In this document: positions 15,057 through 23,885 of the stretch, one piece after another
Layout of the letters: every line of letters begins with the position of its first letter
How positions within the stretch are numbered: the first letter of the stretch is position 1
DNA from: Bacillus multifaciens
GTDB lineage: Bacteria; Bacillota; Bacilli; Bacillales; Bacillaceae_G
Direction of reading: 5' to 3'
Length of the DNA stretch: 43,239 nt
Assembly (NCBI RefSeq): GCF_030756675.1
Contig: NZ_JAVBXD010000039.1
Location: forward strand, 1-43,239
The notes under the pieces: generated by a model
Seen by the model: only the letters and a program-made list of their open reading frames with translations
Told to the model about the DNA's origin: nothing
Databases searched by the model: none
Made by a program: the position numbers and the translations under genes

Positions 15057-16637
15057 ATGTCTGAACAGCATAGACAAGGAGAAAGTGATACTCTTGTACT
15101 AGAGAAAGATCACTCCCATTTATTAACACAACAAGAACGTGATATTCTTGGAGAAATTGCCAATATATCATTTGGATCAGCTTCTACGATATTGTCTACT
15201 TTATTAAATCGTCAAGTAAGTATTACTGCGCCTCACGTAGAAGTAGTTGAATTATATGATGCAAGAGATGTTGAAGTTCCACACGTTGTATTAAATATTC
15301 ACTTTATAAAAGGGCTTGAAATGGAAAACTTGCTTGTTATTAAGCAAGATGTTGCCTTAGCGATTGCTGACCTAATGATGATGGGGTCAGGTAAAGTTGA
15401 CGCAAATAAAGAACTTTCTGAATTAGAGTTAAGTGCTGTTAAAGAAGCAATGAATCAAATGATGGGCTTTGCAGCAACTTCTATGTCGGAGTTCTTTAAA
15501 GATGTCGTTGACATGTCTCCTCCAACAATTCAAGTTGTAACACTTAAGGATGAAATTAAGAAAATTTCTGATCTTGATAATAGCGGGGCAATCATTAAAA
15601 TTGCATTTGATTTGAAAATTGATGATTTAGTCAATTCGAAGCTTGTACAGATTGTTTCGATAGAGAGTGCAAAGGGAATGATCAACAAGATTCTACAAGT
15701 ATCAGGGAATATAGAGGAAAAAGATAATCCTTCAGAAATAGAAGTATTGAACCAAGAAGAGAAAGATGCACTTGGAGAGATTGCGAATATATCTATTGGA
15801 TCAGCTTCTACTGTATTGTCGACTTTGCTAAATCAACCTGTATCAATTAGCATACCAAAGGTTGAAATTATTAATGCGCATCATTATGATAGAGAATCTA
15901 TTCCTTTTGTTATTATAAATGTAGATTTTATTGAAGGCTTACAACATGAAAATATGTTTATATTTTCAAAAGAGGTTGCCTTAACAATGCTGGATTTAAT
16001 GATGATGGGCAATGGCGAGATTGATCTAGAACAAGATTTAACTGATTTGGAATTAAGTGGTGTGAAAGAAATTATGAACCAAATGATGGGGCATGCAGCA
16101 ACAGCAATGTCCGAGGTGTTTGGAGAGAAAATGGATATTTCAACGCCAAGAGTTAAATTTGTCACTATTCAAGAAGAAATGGAAAGTATGAGTGCAGATA
16201 GTATGATGGATGAACTCGCTCAAATTACGTTTCAAATTGAAGTTGGCGATTTACTAGATTTGAAAATGTATCAAATCTTACCGATACCAAAGGCAAAGGG
16301 AATGGTAAAGCGCCTAATTCCTCAAGAGGTAAATGAAGTAGAGGTTAAGAAGCAAGAAGCAACTACAGTGGAATCTTTACAGCGACAAAATCATGCTTCT
16401 ACTACAAATCTAGAAGAGGATATATTACAAAATGTGGAAGTGGATTTAAAGTTTGTATTTGGTAATACAATGAAAACAATTGAAGATATTTTGGGTTTAC
16501 ATGAAAGTGAAACAGTAGTATTAGATGAGAGTATCGAAGAACCAATTCAAATTTATGCGAATAATGTGTTAATTGCTTATGGAGAACTTGTAAATGTAGA
16601 CGGCTTTTTTGGTGTTAAAGTAATTAAATCACTATAA
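15057..16637 (+). CDS. fliY: Motor switch phosphatase FliY with duplicated CheC module
   Basis: The 526-residue protein is longer than the roughly 380 residues of B. subtilis FliY because the CheC-like phosphatase module occurs twice (about residues 25-215 and 233-425). Each module has two copies of the active-site pattern [DS]xxxExxN-x22-P: D29/E33/N36 (DILGEIAN) and SAVKEAMN in the first; D237/E241/N244 (DALGEIAN) and SGVKEIMN in the second. A FliN-type C-ring domain ends the protein (VDLKFVFGNTMKTIEDILGL). It is expected to form part of the rotor switch and dephosphorylate CheY-P there. Confidence 0.92.
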   Translation: MSEQHRQGESDTLVLEKDHSHLLTQQERDILGEIANISFGSASTILSTLLNRQVSITAPHVEVVELYDARDVEVPHVVLNIHFIKGLEMENLLVIKQDVALAIADLMMMGSGKVDANKELSELELSAVKEAMNQMMGFAATSMSEFFKDVVDMSPPTIQVVTLKDEIKKISDLDNSGAIIKIAFDLKIDDLVNSKLVQIVSIESAKGMINKILQVSGNIEEKDNPSEIEVLNQEEKDALGEIANISIGSASTVLSTLLNQPVSISIPKVEIINAHHYDRESIPFVIINVDFIEGLQHENMFIFSKEVALTMLDLMMMGNGEIDLEQDLTDLELSGVKEIMNQMMGHAATAMSEVFGEKMDISTPRVKFVTIQEEMESMSADSMMDELAQITFQIEVGDLLDLKMYQILPIPKAKGMVKRLIPQEVNEVEVKKQEATTVESLQRQNHASTTNLEEDILQNVEVDLKFVFGNTMKTIEDILGLHESETVVLDESIEEPIQIYANNVLIAYGELVNVDGFFGVKVIKSL

Positions 16638-16666
16638 ACTCATCATATAGGAGTTTGAAATTAAAC

Positions 16667-17818
16667 ATGAAAAATATGAGGAATCTTCTCAGCGGCTGGA
16701 TCGTCTTACAACTGCTCATCTGTTTTCCTGTATATGGGAAAGCGGAAGTGATTGAGCAAATTCCTGCTGTCAAACAGGATAATAATACACTGGTGAAAGA
16801 ATACAGTGTAAACACAGAGATAGGATACGTTACTGTAAATACAAAAAAAGCTATTGTTGGAGAAACAATTCATATTGCGATTAAACCAAAAGAATTGGGT
16901 GGACAAGCATTAATAGGTTGGCTTCGATTGTTGAAAACAGAAAAACAAGTAGAACAGGAACGCCAGTTGATTTTTACATATGACGCAGAGAAGCAACTAT
17001 GGACGACGAATTATACAGTTACTCCGTATGATTTAGAAGGAGACTGGCAGCTTGATCTCCTTATGAATGGTGATAGAGAACCTGTAGAACAGAACGTTGA
17101 TCTTGTTCATATTGAAAATAAAGAACCTCTGCCCGATAAAGAAGGGCCAAAGGTAGAAGAATTTTTGGTTCAGGATCATCTAGAGAATGCATTTGAAATG
17201 AAGAAAGGTGAATCGCTAAATATTCGCGTTAAGGCAAAGGATGCAGAATCATCTGTTAAACAAGTTGTGATTCGTCTAGAAAATAAAGAAACGAACTTTA
17301 CTGTCCCGCTCCAATATGAGAAAAAAGAAGGTACTTGGATAGGGAAATATGAAATTCCTGATGGAATCTCCGCCGGTACTTACAAAACTATAATTGAATT
17401 GGTCGATGGAGCTGGGAATAAAAGCTTCATGGAAAGTAAGTATGTCATTTCAGTTGTAGCCGAAAGTAAAAAAGAAGAAATAGTGAATCCACCAAAAGAT
17501 ACAACAGATGAGCAAGGGAAGAAAGAAGAAGGGGAACCTGTAACTCCTTCGAAAGAGGCAATTATTACAATAACAGAACCGATAAAAGCGGTAACACAAA
17601 ATCAGGATGAGATGACTTCTGACCAAGGTGTGACAATGAAATCGAAAGAAAAATTAAAAACACCACCTGATCAAGAAGTAGCTGAACAACAGAAAAAACA
17701 TGTTGATGAAAAAAAGAAACAGCAGACTGGCGTACAGTCATCGGATTTATTCGCTATTATATCTGGAGGATTTTTATTATTCTTTATATTAAAAAGTAAT
17801 AAAGAATGGGGTTTATAA
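16667..17818 (+). CDS. Secreted, membrane-anchored protein with Ig-like segment, function unknown
   Basis: I do not recognise a named family. From the ATG at 16667 it has 383 residues, a signal peptide (MKNMRNLLSGWIVLQLLICF, cleavage near GKA), two beta-rich regions (about 45-155 and 165-270; the second ends GAGNKSFMESKYVIS like a bacterial Ig-like fold), a long Lys/Glu/Pro/Gln-rich low-complexity stretch and a C-terminal membrane helix followed by KSNKEWGL. It looks like an extracellular domain on a flexible stalk. It follows fliY by about 30 bases, so it is probably co-transcribed. The TTG at 16655 is an alternative start. Confidence 0.7.
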   Translation: MKNMRNLLSGWIVLQLLICFPVYGKAEVIEQIPAVKQDNNTLVKEYSVNTEIGYVTVNTKKAIVGETIHIAIKPKELGGQALIGWLRLLKTEKQVEQERQLIFTYDAEKQLWTTNYTVTPYDLEGDWQLDLLMNGDREPVEQNVDLVHIENKEPLPDKEGPKVEEFLVQDHLENAFEMKKGESLNIRVKAKDAESSVKQVVIRLENKETNFTVPLQYEKKEGTWIGKYEIPDGISAGTYKTIIELVDGAGNKSFMESKYVISVVAESKKEEIVNPPKDTTDEQGKKEEGEPVTPSKEAIITITEPIKAVTQNQDEMTSDQGVTMKSKEKLKTPPDQEVAEQQKKHVDEKKKQQTGVQSSDLFAIISGGFLLFFILKSNKEWGL

Positions 17819-17821
17819 AGT

Positions 17822-17867
17822 AAAACTACCATCGGTGAGGGAGCATTTCTCATTGATGGTAGTTTTA
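17822..17867. terminator. Rho-independent terminator
   Basis: A 12-bp stem, AAAACTACCATC with GATGGTAGTTTT, encloses a second short GTGAG/CTCAT pairing. It ends the fliY transcript. Confidence 0.85.
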
Positions 17868-17901
17868 ATAAAGAGACATAATGAGAAAAGGGGGCATGTA
17901 T

Positions 17902-18621
17902 ATGGAAATCAATCGAGTTACAATGGGACAGAAAACGCTTGAACCATTACAACAGCCTTCAAGTTTTACTGAAAAGGAAGTAACCATAGAACAACAAAAA
18001 CATACAGTATCGTTTGCAATTGACCGTCATATTGTTACAAAGGGAGAGCAAATTGGAATTCTATTATCGAGTATTCAAGATGGAGAAGTTGCTCTTGGTA
18101 ACATTTCAAATGAATTAAAGTCAGTCTTACAATTGCTGCAGCAGTTATCGATGGTGTTAGAGGAGAAAGATGGACAAGGTGAGCAAATGTACCAAGAAAT
18201 TTTAAACAAAGTGCAGGAGCTTGTGAAACATGTCCATGTTCGTCAAATTCCTTTATTAGATGGCACATATGACTTTATTGAATTACCGATCCCTTTTCTA
18301 CAGCATGGAAAACAAGTGACGATTCCCTTGCTAGATGTGACGGCCCTTATCCATATGTTAAGACAAGATCCATCTAAAATAGATATGGTTATTCAAGTGA
18401 TAACAAATTACATTGCAAAAGTTCCTAATGAAAATACAGTTGTTGATACATCGTCTATTTTTTCAAAAGAACGTGATGTTAGTATGTGGCGAGCATTAGC
18501 TGAAATGAGTATGACACAGTTTCCGCAGCAGGTGAAGCAATTAGTAGGGCAACATAAATGGTCTGTTACAGGCTTTTTCTTAGTTATTTGGCTAATATGT
18601 ATATATATTATTTATGGGTAA
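17902..18621 (+). CDS. Unknown protein with C-terminal membrane anchor
   Basis: No family recognised. The 239-residue protein has no signal peptide, an amphipathic Gln/Leu/Glu-rich middle (LKSVLQLLQQLSMVLEEKDG) likely to be helical, and a single C-terminal transmembrane segment (VTGFFLVIWLICIYIIYG). That suggests a tail-anchored protein facing the cytoplasm. The ATG at 17902 is preferred because GGGGG ends 7 bases upstream; ATGs at 17881 and 17896 are alternatives. Its place between fliY and cheR suggests a motility role, but nothing in the sequence proves it. Confidence 0.7.
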   Translation: MEINRVTMGQKTLEPLQQPSSFTEKEVTIEQQKHTVSFAIDRHIVTKGEQIGILLSSIQDGEVALGNISNELKSVLQLLQQLSMVLEEKDGQGEQMYQEILNKVQELVKHVHVRQIPLLDGTYDFIELPIPFLQHGKQVTIPLLDVTALIHMLRQDPSKIDMVIQVITNYIAKVPNENTVVDTSSIFSKERDVSMWRALAEMSMTQFPQQVKQLVGQHKWSVTGFFLVIWLICIYIIYG

Positions 18622-18653
18622 TCGTAATATAAGCTTCGTTGATTGGTTTCAAT

Positions 18654-18694
18654 AAAAACAGGTTGCTATTCAATAATGAAAGCAACCTGTTTTT
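18654..18694. terminator. Bidirectional terminator between convergent genes
   Basis: A perfect 14-bp stem, AAAAACAGGTTGCT with AGCAACCTGTTTTT, has A and T tracts on both sides. It serves the plus-strand gene and cheR alike. Confidence 0.92.
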
Positions 18695-18702
18695 GATTTT
18701 AA

Positions 18703-19485
18703 TTATATTTTTTCATAGAAGAAAGTATCAAATCGTTGTAAGTTATAACGCTCTGGAGTTAAAATTTGTTCCGTACTTCCGACAAATAACACTCCGCCTT
18801 TTTTTAGTGAGCGGCTAAATTTTTCGTATATTTTTGTTCGTGCTTCCTCCGTAAAATAAATCATAACATTTCGGCAAATAATTAAATCAAAATTTATATC
18901 GAATGGTTGTACTAATAAATCGTGTTGTTTAAATGTAACTTGCTGCTTTATATCAGGATGAACGCTATATTGATCATTTATTTGTGTGAAATATGTATGT
19001 TTTACAGTGCTTGGAACTTCTTTTAAAGAACGGCTAGAATAAGTTCCTTGTTTTGCCTTTTCTAAAATATTTAAATCAAGGTCAGTTGCATGAATTTCAA
19101 ATCGATATTTTGGTAAAATGTTCGAAAGAATAATTGATAATGTATAAGGCTCTTCCCCTGCAGCGCAAGCAGCACTCCACATTTTTAATTTATTTTGATT
19201 TTGTTGAATAAGTTTCGGTAATACTTTTGTTTCAAGAGCATCCCATCTTTCACGGTTTCGGTAAAATTCAGATACGTTTATTGTTAAGTGATCAATGAAC
19301 TCAGCGAATAGGGAAGAATCGCGTTGTAATTCATGTAGGAAGTTTGTATAACTCGAATATCCTTTTCGTGTAATAAAAGATTCGATTCTTCTTTTCATTC
19401 TATCTTGTTTATATAAAGAAATATCGGTACTAAAATATTGTTTAAATTGTTTAATGAAATAATTATAGTCCTGTTCTAAGCTCAT
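18703..19485 (-). CDS. cheR: Chemoreceptor glutamate methyltransferase CheR
   Basis: About 260 residues from MSLEQDYNYF. It has an N-terminal helical domain (about 1-70), TINVSEFYRNRERWD, the SAM site WSAACAAGEEPYTLSI, the acidic ATDLD, and the late NVMIYFTEE (about 205-213), all CheR signatures. It methylates receptor glutamates using SAM for adaptation. No cheB is seen in this window. The Shine-Dalgarno (AGGAGG on the minus strand, about 19528-19533) is separated from this ATG by a 30-bp perfect palindrome. In-frame TTG (19509) and GTG (19500) upstream are alternative starts but have atypical spacing. Confidence 0.93.
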   Translation of the reverse strand: MSLEQDYNYFIKQFKQYFSTDISLYKQDRMKRRIESFITRKGYSSYTNFLHELQRDSSLFAEFIDHLTINVSEFYRNRERWDALETKVLPKLIQQNQNKLKMWSAACAAGEEPYTLSIILSNILPKYRFEIHATDLDLNILEKAKQGTYSSRSLKEVPSTVKHTYFTQINDQYSVHPDIKQQVTFKQHDLLVQPFDINFDLIICRNVMIYFTEEARTKIYEKFSRSLKKGGVLFVGSTEQILTPERYNLQRFDTFFYEKI

Positions 19486-19495
19486 TATAATAATA

Positions 19496-19525
19496 GGCAC
19501 AATATACAATATTGTATATTGTGCC
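19496..19525. promoter_or_regulatory. 30-bp perfect palindrome between the cheR Shine-Dalgarno and start codon
   Basis: GGCACAATATACAAT (19496-19510) is followed directly by its exact reverse complement (19511-19525). It lies between AAGGAGGAGG and the cheR ATG. Folded in RNA it would bring the two within about 12 bases. As DNA it could be an operator for a dimeric repressor. Confidence 0.7.
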
Positions 19526-19547
19526 TCCTCCTTATTTAATTATTATT

Positions 19548-20045
19548 TTACATCATGCGAATCTTTTGTTTGAAATTTTTGTTGTCTTGCTTATCTTGCA
19601 AACCAGGTAAATCAAAAATAACAGCATTTTTTCTCGCTTCTTTTGCAATATCTATCGGTATGACAGCTGTATGTTTGTCACCGTTATAAAAACAAAGCAC
19701 TAAATCGGACTCTTTGACAATTTGTTTTACGAAAAACATGTATTCAGAGCGATAAACGGCTTCGTTTGGATGATTGAAAGAAATGAATTCTGCTCCTTGA
19801 ACTTTTAAATATGCTACAATGTCTTGAAATTCATCTGATAATACATGTAAAGGATGTAATGTATATATAGATAAATTAGGAGCAAGATGCTCATTCTCAA
19901 CGAAAAAGCGAAGGACTTCACTTTCAATTGATTTGTAGCATAATACATAGATTCGATGTTTATAAGCATATTCAGATAAAAAGTTTTTTATTTCCGTTTG
20001 ATCTAATGTTGTTAATTGATTGGAACCACAAAGGAATATATTCAT
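19548..20045 (-). CDS. Unknown cytoplasmic protein encoded with cheR
   Basis: 165 residues from MNIFLCGSNQLTTLDQ, no signal peptide. The pattern of MNIFLCGS at the start, then LVLCFYNGDKHTAVIPIDIAKEAR and NAVIFDLPGL near the end, resembles an alpha/beta nucleoside- or nucleotide-binding fold, but I cannot place it in a named family. GAGGTGG lies 8 bases before this ATG; a GTG four codons earlier overlaps that site. It is first in a two-gene minus-strand unit with cheR, divergent from the YaaR/flgK unit. Confidence 0.7.
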   Translation of the reverse strand: MNIFLCGSNQLTTLDQTEIKNFLSEYAYKHRIYVLCYKSIESEVLRFFVENEHLAPNLSIYTLHPLHVLSDEFQDIVAYLKVQGAEFISFNHPNEAVYRSEYMFFVKQIVKESDLVLCFYNGDKHTAVIPIDIAKEARKNAVIFDLPGLQDKQDNKNFKQKIRMM

Positions 20046-20178
20046 AAAATCTGCCACCTCATCGTAAATTGTAACATAGATTGTGTAAAAAATAACTGCA
20101 AATTATCGTTTAACAAGTTATAATTATAAATAAATAGATTTTACGATAAAACGATAAAGATTAAATAGGTGATGTATT

Positions 20179-20643
20179 ATGTTACGTTTTGTACCAACCA
20201 GTCCAATTTTATCCCATATGCCAACCCAGTTACCAGCAGCGAAGGATGCGAAAGAAACAATGCGTCCGTCTTTTTCGGAGAAATTACAAGCTGATCCGAA
20301 AAACGAAAAATTGCTTGAACAAATCGAGGCACTTGTTGATAACATCGGCGAAATAAAAGAAAAAATCGAACAAGAATTAACAGTTGATAATATTATGGAA
20401 TACAGAAGTACAGTGAAGTCATTTTTGAATTTCTATGTAGATAATTTGATGCAGTATAAAGATGTATTATCACGTCATCCACGCTACGGTTATTCACAAA
20501 AAATGACCGTTATAAAGCAAGTAGAAAATGGATTGAATGATTTAGAAGATGTTATGAATTTAGTAAATACAAAAACTGGCCACTTAGAAATATTAAATCA
20601 GATTGGAGAAATCCACGGTTTAATTGTTAATTTAGTGTTGTAG
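20179..20643 (+). CDS. YaaR-family (DUF327) protein
   Basis: The 154-residue protein matches the YaaR family from about residue 70 on: EYRSTVKSFLNFYVDNLMQY, then QKMTVIKQVENGLNDL and LNQIGEIHGLIVNLVL. The first 40 residues are Pro/Ala-rich and probably disordered. B. subtilis yaaR lies near dnaX with no firm role; its place here, directly before an FlgN-like gene and flgK, suggests a flagellar assembly function. It starts a plus-strand unit; GTGATG precedes the ATG weakly, and a TATAAT is seen at 20119-20124. Confidence 0.82.
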   Translation: MLRFVPTSPILSHMPTQLPAAKDAKETMRPSFSEKLQADPKNEKLLEQIEALVDNIGEIKEKIEQELTVDNIMEYRSTVKSFLNFYVDNLMQYKDVLSRHPRYGYSQKMTVIKQVENGLNDLEDVMNLVNTKTGHLEILNQIGEIHGLIVNLVL

Positions 20644-20659
20644 AAGGAGGGGAGATAAT

Positions 20660-21112
20660 TTGTACCAAAATCTATATGAACAACTTACGAGAATTAAAGA
20701 TACGTATGAACATATTGGAGCGCTTGGAGAACAAATTTATGAGCATCTGCAGCAAAAAAAGTTAGCAGATGTGCAATCTTTGCATACGAGACAGCTTCAA
20801 CATATTGAACAAGTTAAACAATTGACACATCGTTTTCAAGAAACGATAGAGATGTATTGCAAAGAAAAAGGGATAGAGACAACGAAAGTTCATTTTTTAT
20901 TTTCTTATTTTTCTAATGAGGAAATTAAAAAAATAGAAGAATTACAAAAAAACATGATAGAATTAGAAGAGAACATTAAACTGGTACTTTTAAAAAATCA
21001 ATATTACTTAAACGTACTATTAAAAACTACAGAAAGTATTGTGGATTCCGTTTCTGAATTTAATCTTGAAAGAAACCATAATTCACAAATTTTCATGAAT
21101 GAATTATTGTAG
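20660..21112 (+). CDS. FlgN-like flagellar export chaperone
   Basis: The 150-residue, almost all-helical protein has long charged heptads (KIEELQKNMIELEENIKLVL) and no membrane segment, of the size and position of FlgN, the chaperone for the hook-filament junction proteins FlgK and FlgL, whose genes follow. Sequence similarity by eye is weak, so the assignment rests on fold type and context. It starts at TTG with AGGAGGGGA 7 bases upstream, 16 bases after the YaaR gene. The TTG may keep expression low. Confidence 0.65.
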   Translation: MYQNLYEQLTRIKDTYEHIGALGEQIYEHLQQKKLADVQSLHTRQLQHIEQVKQLTHRFQETIEMYCKEKGIETTKVHFLFSYFSNEEIKKIEELQKNMIELEENIKLVLLKNQYYLNVLLKTTESIVDSVSEFNLERNHNSQIFMNELL

Positions 21113-21132
21113 ATAAGGGAGAAGTGAAAAAC

Positions 21133-22494
21133 ATGAAATTAACGGATTATAATACGTCCTTGTCTGGGATGTTAGCAGCACAACTAGGTCTTCAGACAAC
21201 AAGACAAAATCTTACTAATATGCGAACACCGGGTTATGTTCGTCAAGTAGTGAATTACAGCGCTGTTGGGGGAAGTCGAGGAGACACACCTGAACAACGC
21301 ATTGGTTACGGTGTAAAGACAGTAAGTATAGATCGTGTAACGGATGAAGTGAAAACACGTCAATATAATGAGCAGTTATCACAATTCTCATATCATTCTT
21401 ATATGAATTCGATATTATCACGAGTAGAAACAGTGGTAGGATCTCCAAACAAAAATTCATTATCAAGTTTAATGGATCAATTCTATAACTCGTTTCGTGA
21501 AGTGGCAAAAAATCCAGAGCAACCTAACTATTATAATATGTTAGTCGCTAATACAAATAAATTTACGAATCAGTTAAATAGAATTGCAAAGAATTTCGAA
21601 GAAGTAGAAGCACAAGCAGGGGAAGAAGCAGCGCAGCATGTGAAAGCATTCAATCGACTGGCTGATAGTTTAGCGGAGACAAATTGGAAAATTGGTCAAG
21701 CTGGAGAACATGTACCGAATCAATTACTGGATGAGCGAGATAAAATTATTAGTGAAATGTCACAATATGCAAATATTGACGTTTTAAATGAATCTATTAA
21801 TCCTAATATAGTGAGTGTAAGAATTAACGGGGTATTACTTGTAAGCGGTCAAGATATCATCGGAGATCCAAGAACACAAAAAAACATAGGGAATGCGCAA
21901 AATAATGGACAAACCGTTTATCCGTTAGACTTAATTAAAAATAATAATAATACAATGTCTGTCAAAGTTTTAGGTACGGACGTTCAATTACAGGGCGGTA
22001 CGATTCAAGCAGCGCTAGATGCGAAAAAAACAATTGCAGGATATAAAGAAGACTTAAATAACTTAATGATGGCGCTAAAAGGCGAAATAAATGGTGTTAT
22101 GCAGAAAGATTTCTTTGTTGGAACTGATGCGAAGGGGATGCGAATCAATCCTGATTTTGAAGCAGATGTTACCAAAATGAAGATTTCTGTCGATACAGCA
22201 AATGCATTGGCTGCAGTTGGTGATCGCCAATATGCTGTTGGACTTACTTACAAGCAAACGTTAGATAAACAAATTGTACAAGTTGCAGCGGATACGAATG
22301 CGTTTGAGGCATATAAAACGATTCATGGGGATCTGTTAAATGGAATCCAGCAAGAAAAATCAAGTTTAGAAGGCGTAAATATGGATGAAGAAATGGTCAA
22401 TTTAATGGCCTATCAAAAATATTTCGTCGCGAATTCAAAGGCAATTACTACATTAAACGAAGTCTTTGATAGTTTATTTTCAATTATTAGGTAA
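21133..22494 (+). CDS. flgK: Flagellar hook-associated protein 1
   Basis: The 453-residue protein starts MKLTDYNTSLSGMLAAQLGL, then NLTNMRTPGYVRQVVNYS, the rod/hook-family N-terminal motif. It ends with EEMVNLMAYQKYFVANSKAI and TTLNEVFDSLFSIIR, the paired C-terminal helix. It joins hook to filament and is secreted by the flagellar export apparatus without a signal peptide. The N-terminus reads NLTNMRTPGY rather than the common NxANxxTPGY, a small deviation. The ATG at 21133 was preferred to a GTG at 21124 because the AGGGAG site spacing fits better. Confidence 0.95.
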   Translation: MKLTDYNTSLSGMLAAQLGLQTTRQNLTNMRTPGYVRQVVNYSAVGGSRGDTPEQRIGYGVKTVSIDRVTDEVKTRQYNEQLSQFSYHSYMNSILSRVETVVGSPNKNSLSSLMDQFYNSFREVAKNPEQPNYYNMLVANTNKFTNQLNRIAKNFEEVEAQAGEEAAQHVKAFNRLADSLAETNWKIGQAGEHVPNQLLDERDKIISEMSQYANIDVLNESINPNIVSVRINGVLLVSGQDIIGDPRTQKNIGNAQNNGQTVYPLDLIKNNNNTMSVKVLGTDVQLQGGTIQAALDAKKTIAGYKEDLNNLMMALKGEINGVMQKDFFVGTDAKGMRINPDFEADVTKMKISVDTANALAAVGDRQYAVGLTYKQTLDKQIVQVAADTNAFEAYKTIHGDLLNGIQQEKSSLEGVNMDEEMVNLMAYQKYFVANSKAITTLNEVFDSLFSIIR

Positions 22495-22506
22495 AAGGTG
22501 CTATTA

Positions 22507-22572
22507 ATGATGAGAGAACATTGGTTCAATCAGAGTTATAGAATAAATAAAGCTCATGTAGAAGACTTATAA
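22507..22572 (+). CDS. Possible 21-aa ORF after flgK
   Basis: An AAAGGTG site lies 6 bases before ATGATG; the frame encodes MMREHWFNQSYRINKAHVED plus a final Leu and then stops exactly where repeat copy D begins. It could be a genuine small gene or the start of a gene cut off by the repeat. Confidence 0.25.
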   Translation: MMREHWFNQSYRINKAHVEDL

Positions 22573-22760
22573 ATCCAATTGAAAACCAACATAAAACTCT
22601 TTTCTTTTTAGGTGGGCGAGAGCATCTGGCCATGCATAGGAGCGGTCAGGTCCTTTTTCTGCCACACGCAAAGTTAAAACAAAAGGAGAGAGCGAGTGCG
22701 GGGTATGTTTTGTTCTGTATATTTATATGTTGGGGGATTTAAACGGATTTATAGAAAACG
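22573..22760 (+). repeat. bcr1-like repeat, copy D
   Basis: Head CAACATAAAACTCTTTTC, core GGTGGGCGAGAGCATCTGGC and ATGCATAGGAGCGGTCAGG, middle CTGCCACACGCAAAGTTAAA, tail TTTATATGTTGGGGGATTTA. It fills the flgK-flgL gap. Confidence 0.88.
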
Positions 22761-22799
22761 TATATCTACGAAATTGAGCGAGAGTGAGAGGGAGATTTT

Positions 22800-23663
22800 A
22801 TGAGAGTATCAACGTTTCAAAGTGTGAATTGGGCCCAAAGTGAATTAATGCGTCTAAATTCTCAGCAAATGTATCATCGTAATCAAGTGACATCTGGTAA
22901 AAAAAATATTCGAATGAGTGAAGATCCACTTGCGGCAAGTAAATCATTTGCAATTCAACATTCTTTAGCAAATATTGAGCAAATGCAAAAAGATTTAACA
23001 GATTCACAAAGTGTTTTAAAACAAACAGAAAATTCGTTGCGCGGTGTTACTAAAACGTTATCACGAGTAAATGAGCTTACGATACAAGCGTTAAATGAGA
23101 CAAATGGTCCGAAGGAATTGAAGGCAATTGGGGCGGAAGTAGATCAACTATTAAAACAAGTTGTGTATTTGGCAAATACAAAGGAAAACGGACGTTATAT
23201 ATTTGGAGGGGAAGTTACAACGCAGCCTCCGTTTGCTGATGATGGTACATATCGCGGTGGAAATCAGGATGTGAAGTGGACGCTGAATGATGGGTATACA
23301 GTACAAGTGTTTCGAAATGGAAAAGACTTATTCACTCCAACGATTGAAACTTTAGTGAAACTAAAGGATGCATTGCAAAGTGGCAACCAAAAAGCGTTAG
23401 AGCCATTAAAACTAGAAAATAAAGATAATCTAGATAAAATTATCGATCGTACAACAGAGGTCGGTGCGACGCTGAATACGTTAAGTGCATTTGAAACAAT
23501 TTTAAATGAGCACAACTTAGCATTAAGTGAAAATCGCAAAGAAATTGAAGATGTCGATTTAGCAGTAGCTATATCCGATTTGGCGTACATTAATGCGACG
23601 TATGAAGCAACGTTAAAGGCAGTAAGTACAATGAGTAAAATGAGTATTTTAGATTATATGTAA
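22800..23663 (+). CDS. flgL: Flagellar hook-associated protein 3
   Basis: The 287-residue protein starts MRVSTFQSVNWAQSELMRLN and carries QVTSGKKNIRMSEDPLAASK, the flagellin/FlgL N-terminal helix signature, then YIFGGEVTTQPPF in the domain typical of FlgL. The C-terminus DVDLAVAISDLAYINATYEA is the matching flagellin-like helix. It forms the second hook-filament junction layer and is exported with the FlgN chaperone. It lies between repeat copies D and E. GAGAGGGAG precedes the ATG. Confidence 0.93.
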   Translation: MRVSTFQSVNWAQSELMRLNSQQMYHRNQVTSGKKNIRMSEDPLAASKSFAIQHSLANIEQMQKDLTDSQSVLKQTENSLRGVTKTLSRVNELTIQALNETNGPKELKAIGAEVDQLLKQVVYLANTKENGRYIFGGEVTTQPPFADDGTYRGGNQDVKWTLNDGYTVQVFRNGKDLFTPTIETLVKLKDALQSGNQKALEPLKLENKDNLDKIIDRTTEVGATLNTLSAFETILNEHNLALSENRKEIEDVDLAVAISDLAYINATYEATLKAVSTMSKMSILDYM

Positions 23664-23671
23664 AAAACATA

Positions 23672-23872
23672 TGTATATAGGTTGAAAAACAGACATAAAA
23701 TCCCTTTCTTTTTATAGGAGGACGAGAGTATCTGGCCGTGGATAGGAGCGGTCAGGGCCTTTTCCTGCCACATACCATGGTTTAAAACAAAGGGAGCAAG
23801 TGCAGGTCATGATGTATTCTGCAGAGCAGCGACGTATATGTCGAAACATGAAAACGGATTGATATAGAATGA
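23672..23872 (+). repeat. bcr1-like repeat, copy E
   Basis: Head CAGACATAAAATCCC, core GGAGGACGAGAGTATCTGGC and GTGGATAGGAGCGGTCAGGG, middle TTTTCCTGCCACATACCATG, tail ATTCTGCAGAGCAGCGACG. It fills the flgL-fliD gap and ends next to the fliD ribosome-binding site. Confidence 0.88.
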
Positions 23873-23885
23873 GGAGTGAAATAGT

